The translations under genes were made by a program, and so were the position numbers. A DNA stretch of 64,000 bases from Methylobacterium durans (GTDB lineage: Bacteria > Pseudomonadota > Alphaproteobacteria > Rhizobiales > Beijerinckiaceae), in NCBI RefSeq assembly GCF_003173715.1, contig NZ_CP029550.1, positions 6,340,001 to 6,404,000 of the forward strand. Direction: 5' to 3'. A model generated the notes under the pieces. It did no database searches, was not told the origin of the DNA, and was given only the letters and a program-made list of their open reading frames with translations. Of the stretch, positions 1 to 10,505 are shown piece after piece. Positions within the stretch are counted from its first letter, which is position 1, and every line of letters starts with the position of its first letter.

Positions 1-130
1 CCGGTGCGGCGGCGCGCAATCCCGTGAGCAGGCTGGACCGTGAGGCCGGCCGGACCTACCTGCACCCGATCGCAGCGCGGCCGGCCGCCGGGGGAGGCGC
101 CGCCGCGCCGGGCCGAGCAGGGGAGCCGGA

Positions 131-2010
131 ATGGCAGCCAGGATCGAGGATTACGCGCTCGTCGGCGATTGCCGGACCGCCGCCCTGATCAGCCGCGACG
201 GCAGCGTCGACTGGCTGTGCTTCCCGCGCTTCGACGCCTCGGCCTGCTTCGCGGCCCTCCTCGGCACGCGGGACCACGGCTCCTGGCGCCTGGCACCGGC
301 CGCCAAGCACGTCGAGACCAGCCGCCGCTACCGCGACGGCACCCTCATCCTCGAGACCCGCCACAGGACCCGCGACGGCGAGGTTCTCGTCATCGACTAC
401 ATGCCGGCCGACGACGGCGCGCACCTGATCCGCCTCGTCGAGGGCGTGCACGGCCGGGTCGCCATGCGCATGGATCTGGCGATCCGCTTCGATTACGGCT
501 CGGCCGTGCCCTGGGTCTCGCACAACGAGTGGGGCGACCTTCGCGCGATCTCCGGGCCGCACAAGCTCGTGCTGCGCACCAAGGCCCCCCTGCACGGGGT
601 CGGCCAGACCACCGTCTCGGAATTCACGGTCAAGGCCGGCGAGAGCGTGGCCTTCACCCTGAGCTACGGCGCCTCCCACGAGGAGGACCCGCCGCCGGTC
701 GAGCCCCGCAAGGTGCTGGCGGCCACCGACAGCTTCTGGCGGGACTGGTCGCGCCACTGCGCCTGCGGCACGCCCTGGGACGACATCCTCAAGCGCTCGC
801 TCCTAACGCTGAAGGCGCTGATCTACCTGCCGACCGGCGGGATCGTGGCGGCGCCCACGACCTCGCTCCCCGAGCAGCTCGGCGGCGTGCGCAACTGGGA
901 TTACCGGTTCTGCTGGCTGCGCGACTCGACCTTCACCCTGCTCGCCCTGATGGACGGCGGCTTCATCGAGGAGGCCCGCGCCTGGCGAGACTGGCTGCTG
1001 CGGGCGGTCGCCGGCAACCCGGAGCAGGCCCACATCCTCTACGGCATCGCGGGCGAGCGCCTGCTGCCCGAGATCGAGCTCGACTGGCTGCCCGGCTACG
1101 AGGGCTCGAAGCCGGTGCGGGTCGGCAACGCCGCGGTCGATCAGTTCCAGCTCGACGTCTACGGCGAGGTGTTCGACGCCCTCTACCAAGCCGCGCGCCG
1201 CGGCATGTCGGACGATCGCGACGGCTGGCGCGTCGGCCTCGCCCTGATGGATCACCTGGAGAAGGTCTGGAACGAGCCCGACGAGGGCATCTGGGAGGTG
1301 CGCGGGGGGCGCAAGCACTTCGTGCACTCGAAGGTGATGGCCTGGGTCGCCGTCGATCGGGCGGTCCGCGCCCACGAGGAGCGTCCGCGCGTCGGCCGCG
1401 CCGCCCCCTCGAGCGGTGGCGGGCCCTGCGCGCCCGCATCCACGCCGAGGTCTGCGACAAGGGCTTCGACCCGGAACTCAACAGCTTCGTGCAGTATTAC
1501 GGCTCGAAGAGGCTCGATGCGAGCCTGCTCCTCATCGCCCATATGGGCTTCCTGCCGCAGGACGACCCGCGGGTCGTCGGCACCGTCGAGGCGATCGGCA
1601 AGCACCTGATGCGGGACGGCTTCGTGCTGCGCTACGACACCGAGAACCAGCGGACGGACGGGCTGCCCGGCGGCGAGGGCGCCTTCCTGCCCTGCAGCTT
1701 CTGGTACGCGGACAACCTGATCGGCCTCGGACGGTGCGACGAGGCGCGGGCGCTGATCGAGCGTCTGATCGGGGTCTGCAATGACCTCGGGCTGGTTGCG
1801 GAAGAGTACGATCCGGAGGAGAAGCGCCTCGTGGGGAACTTCCCGCAGGCTTTCAGTCACGTCGCCCTGGTGAACACCATCCTGAACTACAGCCGCGCCC
1901 TGGGGCCGGCCAGGGAACGGGGCGAGGCGCGGGACCGGGAGGCGGCGGCGGAGCGCGGGCACGCGGGCGGCGCGCCGGTCCCTGCCGCAGCGGCGCCGGC
2001 CGGCGCCTGA
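131..2010 (+). CDS. GH15 family glycoside hydrolase (glucoamylase/trehalase-like), one frameshift
   Basis: This is a cytoplasmic-type glycoside hydrolase of family 15, the family of bacterial glucoamylases and trehalases; its substrate is not decided by the sequence. The N-terminal beta-sandwich domain (about residues 1-220) is followed by the (alpha/alpha)6 barrel, with the family motif NWDYRFCWLRD near residue 255, a GYEGSKPVRVGN stretch near 320, and the C-terminal EEYDP...GNFPQAFSH block that carries the second catalytic glutamate. The frame changes at the C5 run 1404-1408; adding one C joins both halves into a normal 626-residue protein. ATG at 131 follows a GGGGAG ribosome site. It sits 39 bases upstream of tkt, so it probably feeds glucose into the pentose phosphate genes downstream. 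The gene would be a pseudogene only if the missing base is real. Confidence 0.85.
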
Positions 2011-2049
2011 CGAACCGACGACGCAGTTTCAGTTTCAGGAAGACCAGAC

Positions 2050-4125
2050 ATGAGCGGAGCAGACGCGGGCCCCAAGGCCGCCCTGAGCGAGGTCGAGAAG
2101 CTCAGCATCGACACGATCCGGACGCTGGCGATCGATGCGGTGCAGAAGGCGAATTCCGGCCATGCCGGCGCCCCGATGGCGCTCGCGCCCGTCGCCTACA
2201 CCCTGTGGAACCGCTACCTGCGCTACGACCCGGCACGTCCGCATTGGCCGAACCGCGACCGGTTCGTGCTCTCGGCCGGCCACGCCTCGATGCTGCTCTA
2301 CGCTCTCCTGCACCTTGCGGGCGTGGCGCGCGAGGATGGCGGCAACGAGCCTGCCGTCTCCCTCGACGACATCAAGCAGTTCCGCCAGCTCGACAGCCGC
2401 ACGCCGGGCCACCCCGAGTACCACTTCACCACCGGCGTCGAGACGACGACCGGCCCCCTCGGCCAGGGCGTCGCGAACTCGGTCGGCATGGCGATGGGCG
2501 GGCGCTTCCTCGGCGAGCGCCTCAACAAGCCGGAGCTGCCGCTCTTCGATTACAACGTCTACGCGATCTGCTCGGACGGCGACCTGATGGAAGGCGTCTC
2601 GGGCGAGGCCGCCTCGATCGCCGGGCACCTGCGCCTGTCGAACCTGTGCTGGATCTACGACAACAACACCATCACCATCGAGGGCCACACCGAGCTCGCC
2701 TTCGGGGAGGAGGTGGCGACCCGCTTCCTCGCCTATGGCTGGCAGGTGCTGCGGGTGGCCGACGCCAACGACGTGCACGCGATCGCGAGCGCGCTCGAGA
2801 CCTTCCTGCAATCCTCCGACCGGCCGACGATCATCATCGTCAACTCGATCATCGGCTACGGCGCGCCGAAGAAGCAGAACACCGCCAAGGCGCATTCCGA
2901 CGCCCTCGGCGAGGACGAGGTCAAGGGCGCCAAACGCGCCTACGGCTGGCCGGAGGACGCCCAGTTCCTCGTGCCCGACGGCGTCGTCCAGAATTTTCGC
3001 GATGGGATCGGCGCCCGCGGCGCCGCGCTGTTCAGCCAGTGGGAGGGCTTCCTGAAGGCCGCCAAGGAGGCCGACGCGGAGCATGCCGAGGACGTCACGG
3101 CCTTCCTCGAAGGGCGCCTGCCCGAGGGCTGGGACCGCGACATCCCGGTCTTCCCCGCCGATGCCAAGGGGCTCGCCACCCGCGAATCGTCGGGCAAGGT
3201 GCTGAACGCCATCGCGCCGCACGTGCCTTTCATGCTCGGCGGCTCGGCCGATCTCGCGCCCTCGAACAAGACCAAGCTCGAATTCGAGGGGGCCGGCACG
3301 CTGGCGCCCTTCGAGCCGGGCGGGCGCAACATCCATTTCGGCGTGCGCGAGCACGCGATGGGCTCGATCGTGAACGGCCTCGGCCTCGTGGGCCTGCGCG
3401 CCTACGGCGCCACCTTCCTCGTCTTCGCCGATTACATGCGGCCGCCGATCCGCCTCGCGTCGCTGATGGAGCTGCCGATCTTCCACGTCTTCACGCACGA
3501 TTCGATCGGCGTGGGCGAGGACGGCCCGACCCACCAGCCGGTGGAGCAGCTCCTCTCGCTTCGCGCCATCCCCGGCCTCGTCACCCTCCGCCCGGCCGAC
3601 GCCAACGAGGTCGCCGAGGCCTACCGGCTGATCTTCTCGCTGAAGAACCAGCCGGCGGTGCTCGCCCTCTCCCGCCAGCCGCTGCCGACCCTCGACCGGG
3701 CGCAGTACGCAAGCGCCGCGGGCGTGGCCAAGGGCGCCTACGTGCTGGCCGACAGCGAGGGCAGCCCGGACGTGATCCTGATCGGCTCGGGCTCCGAGGT
3801 GCAGCTCTGCGTCTCCGCCTACGAGACCCTGAAGGCGGAAGGGGTGAAGGCGCGCGTCGTCTCGATGCCCTCCTGGGACCTGTTCGAGCGGCAGGATCAA
3901 GCCTACCGCGAGAGCGTCCTGCCCCCCGACGTGCTCGCGCGCGTCGCCGTCGAGCAGGGCTCGGTGATCGGCTGGGACCGCTACGCGGGCTCGTCCGGCG
4001 CCATCATCGGCATGCACACTTTCGGCTCCTCGGCCCCGCTCAAGGACCTCCTGAAGAAGTTCGGCTTCACGCCGGACAAGGTCCTGGAGGCCGCCCGCGA
4101 TCAGGCGCGGCGGCACAGGCGCTGA
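2050..4125 (+). CDS. tkt: transketolase
   Basis: Transketolase moves two-carbon ketol units between sugar phosphates, using thiamine diphosphate and Mg2+, in the non-oxidative pentose phosphate pathway. The 691-residue protein is slightly longer than the usual 660-670. It shows the N-terminal SGHAGAPM motif with the cofactor-contacting histidine, the thiamine diphosphate signature running from SDGDLMEG to YDNN (about residues 176-207), and the central DSIGVGEDGPTHQP segment of the pyrimidine domain. ATG at 2050 has AGGAAG upstream. It lies between the GH15 enzyme and the transaldolase-isomerase fusion, which supports co-expression. In methylotrophs a paralogue can serve formaldehyde assimilation, but nothing here separates that role from the housekeeping one. 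Confidence 0.97.
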   Translation: MSGADAGPKAALSEVEKLSIDTIRTLAIDAVQKANSGHAGAPMALAPVAYTLWNRYLRYDPARPHWPNRDRFVLSAGHASMLLYALLHLAGVAREDGGNEPAVSLDDIKQFRQLDSRTPGHPEYHFTTGVETTTGPLGQGVANSVGMAMGGRFLGERLNKPELPLFDYNVYAICSDGDLMEGVSGEAASIAGHLRLSNLCWIYDNNTITIEGHTELAFGEEVATRFLAYGWQVLRVADANDVHAIASALETFLQSSDRPTIIIVNSIIGYGAPKKQNTAKAHSDALGEDEVKGAKRAYGWPEDAQFLVPDGVVQNFRDGIGARGAALFSQWEGFLKAAKEADAEHAEDVTAFLEGRLPEGWDRDIPVFPADAKGLATRESSGKVLNAIAPHVPFMLGGSADLAPSNKTKLEFEGAGTLAPFEPGGRNIHFGVREHAMGSIVNGLGLVGLRAYGATFLVFADYMRPPIRLASLMELPIFHVFTHDSIGVGEDGPTHQPVEQLLSLRAIPGLVTLRPADANEVAEAYRLIFSLKNQPAVLALSRQPLPTLDRAQYASAAGVAKGAYVLADSEGSPDVILIGSGSEVQLCVSAYETLKAEGVKARVVSMPSWDLFERQDQAYRESVLPPDVLARVAVEQGSVIGWDRYAGSSGAIIGMHTFGSSAPLKDLLKKFGFTPDKVLEAARDQARRHRR

Positions 4126-4137
4126 CGGACGGCTGCT

Positions 4138-4162
4138 CCCGCGCGGCCATCATCCGCGCGGG
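4138..4162 (+). terminator. GC-rich hairpin after tkt, possible terminator
   Basis: A perfect 9-bp stem (CCCGCGCGG, 7-base loop, CCGCGCGGG) starts 13 bases after the tkt stop codon. It lacks a T run, so it could slow rather than end transcription. Confidence 0.35.
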
Positions 4163-4217
4163 GGTGGCGAAGACGGTATCGCCGCGCTCCCTGCGGCGCC
4201 AAACCCCCATCACCCGT

Positions 4218-4240
4218 GCCTCCCCGCGTGAGGGGGAGGC
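4218..4240. repeat. hairpin upstream of the tal-pgi gene
   Basis: An 8-bp inverted repeat (GCCTCCCC, loop GCGTGAG, GGGGAGGC), flanked by AAACCC at 4201-4206 and GGGTTT at 4241-4246, which could extend the stem with a bulge. It lies 33 bases before the start codon, within a likely leader region. No known riboswitch is recognised. Confidence 0.4.
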
Positions 4241-4273
4241 GGGTTTCGGTTCAGACTGCAAGGATCGATCGGC

Positions 4274-7126
4274 ATGAACGCGCTCAAGGCCCTTCACACC
4301 GAACAGGATCAGGCCGTCTGGCTCGATTTCGTGGCCCGCGGCTTCATCGCCGAAGGCAAGCTGAAGGCGCTGGTCGAGGAGGACGGCCTGCGCGGCGTCA
4401 CATCGAACCCGGCGATCTTCGAGAAGGCGATCGGCGCCTCGAACGAGTATGACGGCTCCCTCAAGACCGTCCAGGAGGCCGGCGACCAGCGCGTCATCGA
4501 CCTCTACGAGGGGCTCGCCATCGAGGACATCCGGAACGCGGCCGACGTGCTGCGCCCGGTCTACGAGGCGAGCGACGGGGCCGACGGCTACGTCAGCCTC
4601 GAGGTTTCCCCCTACCTCGCCCTCGACACCGAGGCGACGCTCGCCGAGGCGCGGCGCCTGCACAAGGCGGTCTCCCGCGACAACCTGATGGTGAAGGTGC
4701 CGGCGACGCCGGAGGGATTGCCGGCGATCCGCCAGCTCACCGCCGAGGGCATCAGCATCAACATCACGCTCCTGTTCTCGCAAAGCGTCTACGAGGCAGT
4801 GGCCCGCGCCTTCATCGAGGGCCTGACCGAGCTCGACCGCAACGGTGGCGACATCTCGCGGGTGGCGAGCGTGGCGAGCTTCTTCATCAGCCGCATCGAC
4901 TCGGCCGTCGACAAGGCGCTCGACGAGAAGATCGCGGCCGCCAACGACCCGGACGAGAAGGCAGCGCTGGAAGCGCTGAAGGGCAAGGTCGCAATCGCCA
5001 ACGCCAAGCTCGCCTACCAGAGCTACAAGTCGATCTTCGCCGCGCCCGAGTGGCAGAGGCTCGCCGAGAAGGGCGCCAAGGCGCAGCGCCTGCTCTGGGC
5101 CTCTACGGGCACCAAGAACAAGGCCTATTCCGACGTGCTCTACGTCGAGGAACTGATCGGCCCGAACACCGTCAACACCATGCCGCCGGCCACGATGGAC
5201 GCCTTCCGCGATCACGGGACGGTGCGGGCCACGATCGAGGAGGACGTCGCGGGCGCCCGCGCCGTGATGGAGCGTCTGGCGCGCGCCGGGATCGACATCG
5301 AGGCGGTGGGCCGGCAGCTCGTCGAGGAGGGCGTGCAGCTCTTCATCGACGCGGCCGACAAGCTCCTCGGCGCGGTCGCCGAGAAGCGGGCGACCCTGCT
5401 CGGCGCCCGCCTCGACGGCCAGACCCTCGGCCTCGCCGACGGGCTGAAGGCGGAGGCCGCCAAGGCCGTCGAATCGTGGCGCGCCAGCGGGGCGATCCGC
5501 CGGCTCTGGGCGCATGACCGGACCGTCTGGTCGAACGCCGACGAGGATCGCTGGCTCGGCTGGCTGCGCATCGTCGAGGACGAGCTCGCGAAGGCCGGCG
5601 ACTACGCCGCCTTCGCCACCTGGGTGAAGGGACGCGGCTTCACGGACGCCGTGGTTCTCGGCATGGGCGGGTCGAGCCTCGGGCCCGAAGTGCTCGCCGA
5701 GACCTACGGCCACCGCGAGGGCTTCCCGCGCCTTCGCATCCTCGATTCGACGAATCCGGACGAGGTCCGCGCGGTCGAGGCCGCCGTGAACTTGCCCTCG
5801 ACGCTCTTCATCGTGGCGAGCAAGTCGGGCTCGACGCTGGAGCCCAACGTCTTCCGCGACTACTTCCTCGCCCGCATGAAGGAGGTCGTCGGCGAGCAGG
5901 CCGGCTCCCACTTCGTGGCGGTCACCGATCCCGGCTCCGCGATGGAGAAGGCGGCGAAAGACGACCGCTTCGAGAAGATCTTCTACGGCGTGCCGCAGAT
6001 CGGCGGGCGCTACTCCGTGCTCTCGGCCTTCGGCCTCGTGCCGGCCGCCGCCATCGGCATCGACGTCGCCGAGTTCCTCGGGATCGCCCGCGTCATGGTC
6101 CGCTCCTGCGGGCCGGCGGTGCCGCCCGCGCAGAACCCGGGCGTGCTGCTCGGCACGGCGCTCGGCCAGGCGGCCGTGACGGAGGGGCGCGACAAGGTCA
6201 CGCTGATCGCCTCGCCGGCGATTGTCACCTTCGGCGCCTGGGCCGAGCAGCTCATCGCGGAATCGACCGGCAAGCAGGGCCTCGGCCTGATCCCGATCGA
6301 CGGCGAGCCGGTCGACGTGCCGGCCGTCTACGGGCGCGACCGCTTCTTCGTGTACCTGCGCCTCGACGGCTTCGCCGACGCGCAGCAGGACGAGGCGGTG
6401 CGCAACCTAGAGCGCGAGGGGCACCCGGTCGCCCGCATCACCCTCGACACGGTCGAGCAGCTGCCGCAGGAATTCTTCCGCTTCGAGATGGCGACCGCGG
6501 TGGCGGGCGCGGTGATCGGCATCAACCCGTTCGACCAGCCGGACGTCGAGGCGAGCAAGATCGAGACGAAGAAGCTGTTCGCGGCGGCCGAGGAGAGCGG
6601 GGCGCTGCCGCCCGAGACACCGCTCTTCGAGGACGACACGATCGCCCTCTACGCGGACCCGGCGAATGCGGAAGCGCTCCCCGAGGCGCGCGAGGGCCTG
6701 GAGGCGGGTATCCGCGCCCAGCTCGCGCGCGTGCGGGACGGCGATTATCTCGCGCTGCTCGCCTACGTGCCGCGCAACGCCGACACCTTCGGCATCCTGC
6801 AGGCGCCCCGGGTGCGCCTGCGCGACGCGCGCCGCGTGGCGACCTGCCTGGAATTCGGGCCGCGCTTCCTGCACTCGACGGGGCAGGCCTACAAGGGCGG
6901 GCCCGATACCGGCGTCTTCGTCCAGATCACGGCCGATCCGGCGCAGGGTCTCGCGATTCCCGGACGCAAGCTCGGCTTCGGCACGGTGGTTGCGGCGCAG
7001 GCCCGCGGCGACTTCGCGGTGCTCGCCGAGCGCGGGCGCCGGGCGCTCCGGGTCCACATCAAGGGCGGCGACGTGGCCGCGGGATTGAAGCGCATCGCCG
7101 CGGCGATCGAGGCGACGCTGGCCTGA
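4274..7126 (+). CDS. tal-pgi: bifunctional transaldolase / glucose-6-phosphate isomerase
   Basis: A 950-residue fusion. Residues 1 to about 375 are transaldolase: TSNPAIF at 43-49 and the Schiff-base lysine K141 in MVKVPAT. The rest, from about residue 400, is glucose-6-phosphate isomerase, with [12 protein letters not shown] and [11 protein letters not shown] as its sugar-phosphate loops. It links fructose-6-phosphate made by transaldolase directly to glucose-6-phosphate, the entry point of the oxidative branch. Such fusions are known in several acetic acid bacteria and Methylobacterium relatives. The single uninterrupted frame shows that the fusion is real and not an annotation join. gnd follows 125 bases downstream. 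Confidence 0.95.
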   Translation: MNALKALHTEQDQAVWLDFVARGFIAEGKLKALVEEDGLRGVTSNPAIFEKAIGASNEYDGSLKTVQEAGDQRVIDLYEGLAIEDIRNAADVLRPVYEASDGADGYVSLEVSPYLALDTEATLAEARRLHKAVSRDNLMVKVPATPEGLPAIRQLTAEGISINITLLFSQSVYEAVARAFIEGLTELDRNGGDISRVASVASFFISRIDSAVDKALDEKIAAANDPDEKAALEALKGKVAIANAKLAYQSYKSIFAAPEWQRLAEKGAKAQRLLWASTGTKNKAYSDVLYVEELIGPNTVNTMPPATMDAFRDHGTVRATIEEDVAGARAVMERLARAGIDIEAVGRQLVEEGVQLFIDAADKLLGAVAEKRATLLGARLDGQTLGLADGLKAEAAKAVESWRASGAIRRLWAHDRTVWSNADEDRWLGWLRIVEDELAKAGDYAAFATWVKGRGFTDAVVLGMGGSSLGPEVLAETYGHREGFPRLRILDSTNPDEVRAVEAAVNLPSTLFIVASKSGSTLEPNVFRDYFLARMKEVVGEQAGSHFVAVTDPGSAMEKAAKDDRFEKIFYGVPQIGGRYSVLSAFGLVPAAAIGIDVAEFLGIARVMVRSCGPAVPPAQNPGVLLGTALGQAAVTEGRDKVTLIASPAIVTFGAWAEQLIAESTGKQGLGLIPIDGEPVDVPAVYGRDRFFVYLRLDGFADAQQDEAVRNLEREGHPVARITLDTVEQLPQEFFRFEMATAVAGAVIGINPFDQPDVEASKIETKKLFAAAEESGALPPETPLFEDDTIALYADPANAEALPEAREGLEAGIRAQLARVRDGDYLALLAYVPRNADTFGILQAPRVRLRDARRVATCLEFGPRFLHSTGQAYKGGPDTGVFVQITADPAQGLAIPGRKLGFGTVVAAQARGDFAVLAERGRRALRVHIKGGDVAAGLKRIAAAIEATLA

Positions 7127-7140
7127 GCGGTGACGGCACG

Positions 7141-7160
7141 CCTCTCCCGTTCGGGAGAGG
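7141..7160. repeat. solo REP-like hairpin
   Basis: CCTCTCCCG-TT-CGGGAGAGG, a perfect 9-bp stem 14 bases after the tal-pgi stop. It is one copy of the hairpin repeated at many intergenic sites in this window (19381, 23399, 23489, 31293, 31739, 39089). Confidence 0.8.
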
Positions 7161-7251
7161 CGATCGAGATCGGATCTCGCGCGGGCGCGAGCCGGCGGGC
7201 GGACGGGAAACCCCACGGCCCTGTCACGAGGGCGGCAACCGGAGAGCGGCC

Positions 7252-8226
7252 ATGCAACTCGGGATGATCGGCCTCGGCCGGATGGGCGGCAACATCGTGC
7301 GGCGGCTGCTGGGCGCCGGCCACACGGCCGTGGTGTTCGATCAGAACCCGAAGGCGGTGGCCGCCCTCGTCGAGGCGGGCGCGACCGGAGCCGACAGCCT
7401 GGAGGATCTCGTCGCCAAGCTCGATCTGCCCCGCGCTGCCTGGGTGATGCTGCCGGCGGGCGAGATCACGGAAGCGACGGTGCGGAGCCTCGGCACCCTG
7501 ATGCAGGCCGACGACGTGATCATCGACGGCGGCAATTCCTTCTTCAAGGACGATCTGCGCCGGGCCGCCGCCCTGCGCGACAAGGGCATCCACTACGTGG
7601 ACGTCGGCACCTCGGGCGGCGTCTGGGGGCTGGAGCGCGGCTATTGCATGATGATCGGCGGCGACGCCTCCGCGGTCGGACGGCTCGACCCGATCTTCGC
7701 GACCCTGGCGCCGGGCCTCGGCGACGTGCCCCGCACCCCCGGCCGCGAGGGCCGCGACCCCCGCGCCGAGCAGGGCTACATCCACGCGGGGCCGAGCGGG
7801 GCCGGCCATTTCGTGAAGATGGTCCACAACGGCATCGAGTACGGCCTGATGCAGGCCTACGCCGAGGGCTTCGACATCCTGAAGCACGCCGGCTCCAAGG
7901 ATCTGCCCGAGGGGCAGCGCTTCGATCTCGACATCGGCGACATCGCCGAGGTCTGGCGCCGCGGCAGCGTGGTCTCGTCCTGGCTCCTCGACCTGACCGC
8001 CCAGGCGCTCGCCGGCGACGAGCAACTCGACGCCTTCTCGGGCTTCGTCGCGGATTCCGGGGAGGGGCGCTGGACGCTGAACGCCGCGATCGAGGAATCG
8101 GTGCCGGCCAACGTCCTGTCGGCCGCCCTCTACGCCCGCTTCCGCTCCCGCGAGCACGCGAGCTTCGCCGACAAGCTGCTCTCGGCCATGCGCAAGGGCT
8201 TCGGCGGGCACGTGGAGCCGACATAG
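7252..8226 (+). CDS. gnd: 6-phosphogluconate dehydrogenase, decarboxylating (short form)
   Basis: It oxidises and decarboxylates 6-phosphogluconate to ribulose 5-phosphate. At 324 residues it is the short form, about 300-330 against 470 for the E. coli type, which is often NAD-dependent and common in alphaproteobacteria. The Rossmann motif GLGRMG lies at residues 7-12, followed by DGGNS and the catalytic segment [14 protein letters not shown] with the general-base lysine K189. ATG at 7252 follows GGAGAG. pgl starts 39 bases later, so the two probably share an operon. Cofactor preference cannot be fixed by eye. Confidence 0.93.
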   Translation: MQLGMIGLGRMGGNIVRRLLGAGHTAVVFDQNPKAVAALVEAGATGADSLEDLVAKLDLPRAAWVMLPAGEITEATVRSLGTLMQADDVIIDGGNSFFKDDLRRAAALRDKGIHYVDVGTSGGVWGLERGYCMMIGGDASAVGRLDPIFATLAPGLGDVPRTPGREGRDPRAEQGYIHAGPSGAGHFVKMVHNGIEYGLMQAYAEGFDILKHAGSKDLPEGQRFDLDIGDIAEVWRRGSVVSSWLLDLTAQALAGDEQLDAFSGFVADSGEGRWTLNAAIEESVPANVLSAALYARFRSREHASFADKLLSAMRKGFGGHVEPT

Positions 8227-8265
8227 GCCGGCCGGCGCCGGATCGATCCCGACAGGAGTCCCGCC

Positions 8266-9003
8266 ATGACGATCCCCCTGCCCCCCGGTGCCCACATCCT
8301 GGCCGATGCGGAGGCGGTCGCGCGGGCAGCGGCGGATCGTCTCGTGGCCGTGTGCGCCGACGCACCGGGCGACCGGATCGCGATCTGCCTCTCCGGCGGC
8401 TCGACGCCGAAGCGCCTCTACGCCCTGCTCGCCGGGCCCGATTACGTCGACCGGGTGCCGTGGGCGCGCGTCCACTGGTTCTTCGGCGACGACCGGGTGG
8501 TGCCCTGGGACGATCCCTTGAGCAACGTGCGCATGGCCCGCGAGGCCTTCGGCCACGGCGTGCCGATCCCGGCGACCCATCTGCACTTCATCCCCTCCGA
8601 CCTCGGGGCCGAGGCGGGCGCGCGTGCCTACGCGGAGACGCTCCGGGACTTCTACGGGGCGGAGAGCCTCGACCCCGCCCGCCCGCTCTTCGATCTCGTC
8701 CTGCTCGGCCTCGGCGAGGACGGCCACACCGCCTCCCTCTTTCCCGGCAAGCCGGCGCTCGGCGAGGCGAGCGCCTGGGCCGCCCCCGTGCCGGAGCCCG
8801 GGATGGCGCCCTTCGTGCCGCGCATCACCCTCACCTACCCGGCGCTCGCCGCCTCCCGCTGGGTGCTCTTCCTGGTGACGGGGGCGGGCAAGCGCGACCC
8901 GCTGCGCCGGCTCGCGGCGGGCGAGGCCCTGCCGGCCTCGCGCGTGACGAGCGCGGGGCAGGTAGCCTGGCTGATCGACGAGGCGGCGGCCGAGGCCGGA
9001 TGA
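8266..9003 (+). CDS. pgl: 6-phosphogluconolactonase
   Basis: It hydrolyses 6-phosphogluconolactone to 6-phosphogluconate, the step between glucose-6-phosphate dehydrogenase and gnd. The 245-residue length is normal for the SOL/DevB type. The family motifs LSGGSTPKRLY (about residue 44), FFGDDRVVP and GLGEDGHTASLFPG (about residues 148-161) are all present. The start at 8266 has ACAGGAG seven bases upstream. No zwf lies in the window; it is probably outside the left edge or elsewhere. Confidence 0.95.
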   Translation: MTIPLPPGAHILADAEAVARAAADRLVAVCADAPGDRIAICLSGGSTPKRLYALLAGPDYVDRVPWARVHWFFGDDRVVPWDDPLSNVRMAREAFGHGVPIPATHLHFIPSDLGAEAGARAYAETLRDFYGAESLDPARPLFDLVLLGLGEDGHTASLFPGKPALGEASAWAAPVPEPGMAPFVPRITLTYPALAASRWVLFLVTGAGKRDPLRRLAAGEALPASRVTSAGQVAWLIDEAAAEAG

Positions 9004-9214
9004 TCAGGCCGGACGGGTTGCCGGGGGAAGCGGCCGGAGGGCGCCGCCCCCGCTCGCCCGGACCGAAGCTGCAACTGCCGGCGCGATCGAAAACGGTTGC
9101 ACAGCCATGACTTGTGCGCCCGCACCGGTCCGTCGCGGCGTGCCATAATTTCGCCGCAGGTTACCGGGCTCCGTTCCGGTCCGGGCATCTCGCCCGGCAT
9201 CCGGGAGACGCCGC

Positions 9215-9729
9215 ATGGCGCGCGCAGTGGGAGGCGTGGACCTCGCCCGATCCGTCGACAGCGCGGCGCGGCCCTCGGCGCGCTGCGCCGGGGCCGCTTC
9301 GTGCCGGGCCCCCTGCGCAGCGTGCGCCGGCGGCGCGGCCCGAGCGCGGCCGCGGGCGCCCTCCTCGGCGGTCTCGTCGGGGTCGCGTTGCTGGCGGCCT
9401 TCAGCCTGCCCCTCGTCTTCGCCCGCGGCCCGGCGACGCCCGTATCCGCGCCGGCCAAGGCCGTGCGCGCCGAACCCGTCGCGGCGCCCCAACCGCCCTC
9501 CGACCGCCGCGCCGAAATCCCCGCCGCCGTGCCGGACGCGGCGGCCCCGCCCCCGTCTCCCGTCGAGGCGGCCGCCCGCCCGCCCGCGTCCCTCGACCTG
9601 CCGGCCCTGCAGGAGATGGCGGCCGAGATCGACCCGGAGCCCGCCTACGCCCCCCCGCCGAAGCCGGCCCAGCGCAAGCCGCTTCCTCCGAAGCGGCCGC
9701 CCGCGAGCGTCGCCCGGGCCGCGCCCTGA
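9215..9729 (+). CDS. membrane-anchored proline-rich protein of unknown function, probable frameshift
   Basis: I do not recognise a family. The convincing part is the frame ending at 9729: a basic stretch (SVRRRRG), one hydrophobic segment of about 20 residues (GALLGGLVGVALLAAF), and a long Ala/Pro-rich tail ending in KPLPPKRPP, like a periplasmic spacer or TonB-like linker. The best start is ATG 9215 behind GGGAGA, but it lies in another frame. One extra G near 9272-9274 joins them into 171 residues, matching the pattern seen in many genes here. Otherwise a downstream GTG (about 9300) would be the start. Confidence 0.5.
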
Positions 9730-9768
9730 GGCGCGAACGGAGGGTTCAGGCGGAGAATTCGGGGCTGC

Positions 9769-10017
9769 TCAGAGTCCGGCGGAGCGCGGCCGGCCCGAGG
9801 TGTTGAACACGGCGCGGCAATCGGGGCTCAGACGCGCCTTCTCGCGCCGCAGGCAGGCGGTGATGCGGGTCACGTTGGGGATCTCGCCGCTGCACAGCCG
9901 CCAGACGTCTGGCGTGCAGGCCTCGCGCTGAGCCGTACTCGGCTCGGCATGGCTCGCCGTCGTGGCCATGAGTGCCAGAACCATCGGTCCGACGATGAGG
10001 CGCAGAGGCAGGCGCAT
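9769..10017 (-). CDS. small secreted cysteine-rich protein
   Basis: An 82-residue protein with a clear signal peptide (basic MRLPLR, a hydrophobic core, cleavage after ASHA). The mature part has four cysteines in the pattern C-x(7)-C...CLRREKARLSPDC. This is the cysteine-rich repeat common as small exported proteins in Methylobacterium and Bradyrhizobium, whose function is unknown. It is a paralogue of the next gene, 10266-10505. An inverted repeat TTAAC-AATTC-GTTAA (10094-10108) and a GTTGCAAC palindrome (10115-10122) lie in its upstream region. Confidence 0.7.
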   Translation of the reverse strand: MRLPLRLIVGPMVLALMATTASHAEPSTAQREACTPDVWRLCSGEIPNVTRITACLRREKARLSPDCRAVFNTSGRPRSAGL

Positions 10018-10265
10018 GGAGGAAACCGCCAGGAAGGAGGAGGAACGGCTCGAAAAGGGACGTTCACGACAAGCACAGCCTTGGTCCGCAGGGTTAACAA
10101 TTCGTTAAAGCCCCGTTGCAACCGGACTTGCTAAACCTCCTCACCCCGGCAGATCCGCCCGTTGTCTTGGGCCGCGCCGTATATTCCTGGCGCTGGGCGC
10201 TTTCCAGCCTCCGCGCGGGCGTCGATTCCTAGGAAGATCGCGGGCCGGGGACGCCGCCGCTCCGA

Positions 10266-10505
10266 TCAGGTCCCGTCCTTGCGGAAGCGCTTGATCGCCT
10301 TGCGGCATCCGGGCGAGAGCTCGGCCATGTGCGTCTTGAAGCAGGCGCGCACCTCCGGCCCGTCCGGGGACAGGCCGTCGCAGTAGGTGATGAGATCACC
10401 GCTGCAATAGCGCTGCAGGGCCGCGCGCTCGGGTGATCTCTCCCGGGCCGACGCATTCAGGATTGCGGCCGGCAGGATCGCGAAGAGGATCAGCAAGCGT
10501 GTCAC
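10266..10505 (-). CDS. small secreted cysteine-rich protein, paralogue of 9769-10017
   Basis: A 79-residue protein with a signal peptide (MTRLLILFAILPAAILNASA). Its four cysteines follow the same plan as its neighbour: YCSGDLITYC, then ACFKTHMAELSPGC. The shared features are two cysteines around a short acidic loop and a C-x(n)-LSPxC end. Similarity outside the cysteines is low, so the duplication is old. A GCAAC-N17-CGTT sequence (10578 to 10553 on the minus strand), one mismatch from the EcfG stress promoter, lies about 50 bases upstream. Function unknown. Confidence 0.68.
   Translation of the reverse strand: MTRLLILFAILPAAILNASARERSPERAALQRYCSGDLITYCDGLSPDGPEVRACFKTHMAELSPGCRKAIKRFRKDGT

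Noticed and set aside
1..27. 3' end of an upstream gene (open frame ending TGA at 25-27)
   Set aside because: Only eight codons are visible, not enough to show that it codes or to name it, although zwf would fit the context.
2035..4116. Long minus-strand reading frame (693 codons) opposite tkt
   Set aside because: It mirrors tkt almost end to end and its translation is low-complexity Arg/Gly/Val/Asp-rich sequence without any motif. Such frames arise from GC-rich codon use; the same applies to those at 4067-5911, 6889-8727, 22221-24749, 28843-31281, 36058-38316, 40898-43225 and 49905-52802.
10094..10122. EcfG promoter before the cysteine-rich gene 9769-10017
   Set aside because: GCAAC-N16-GTT can be read there, but with a -35 mismatch and a different -10; it is too weak to claim.
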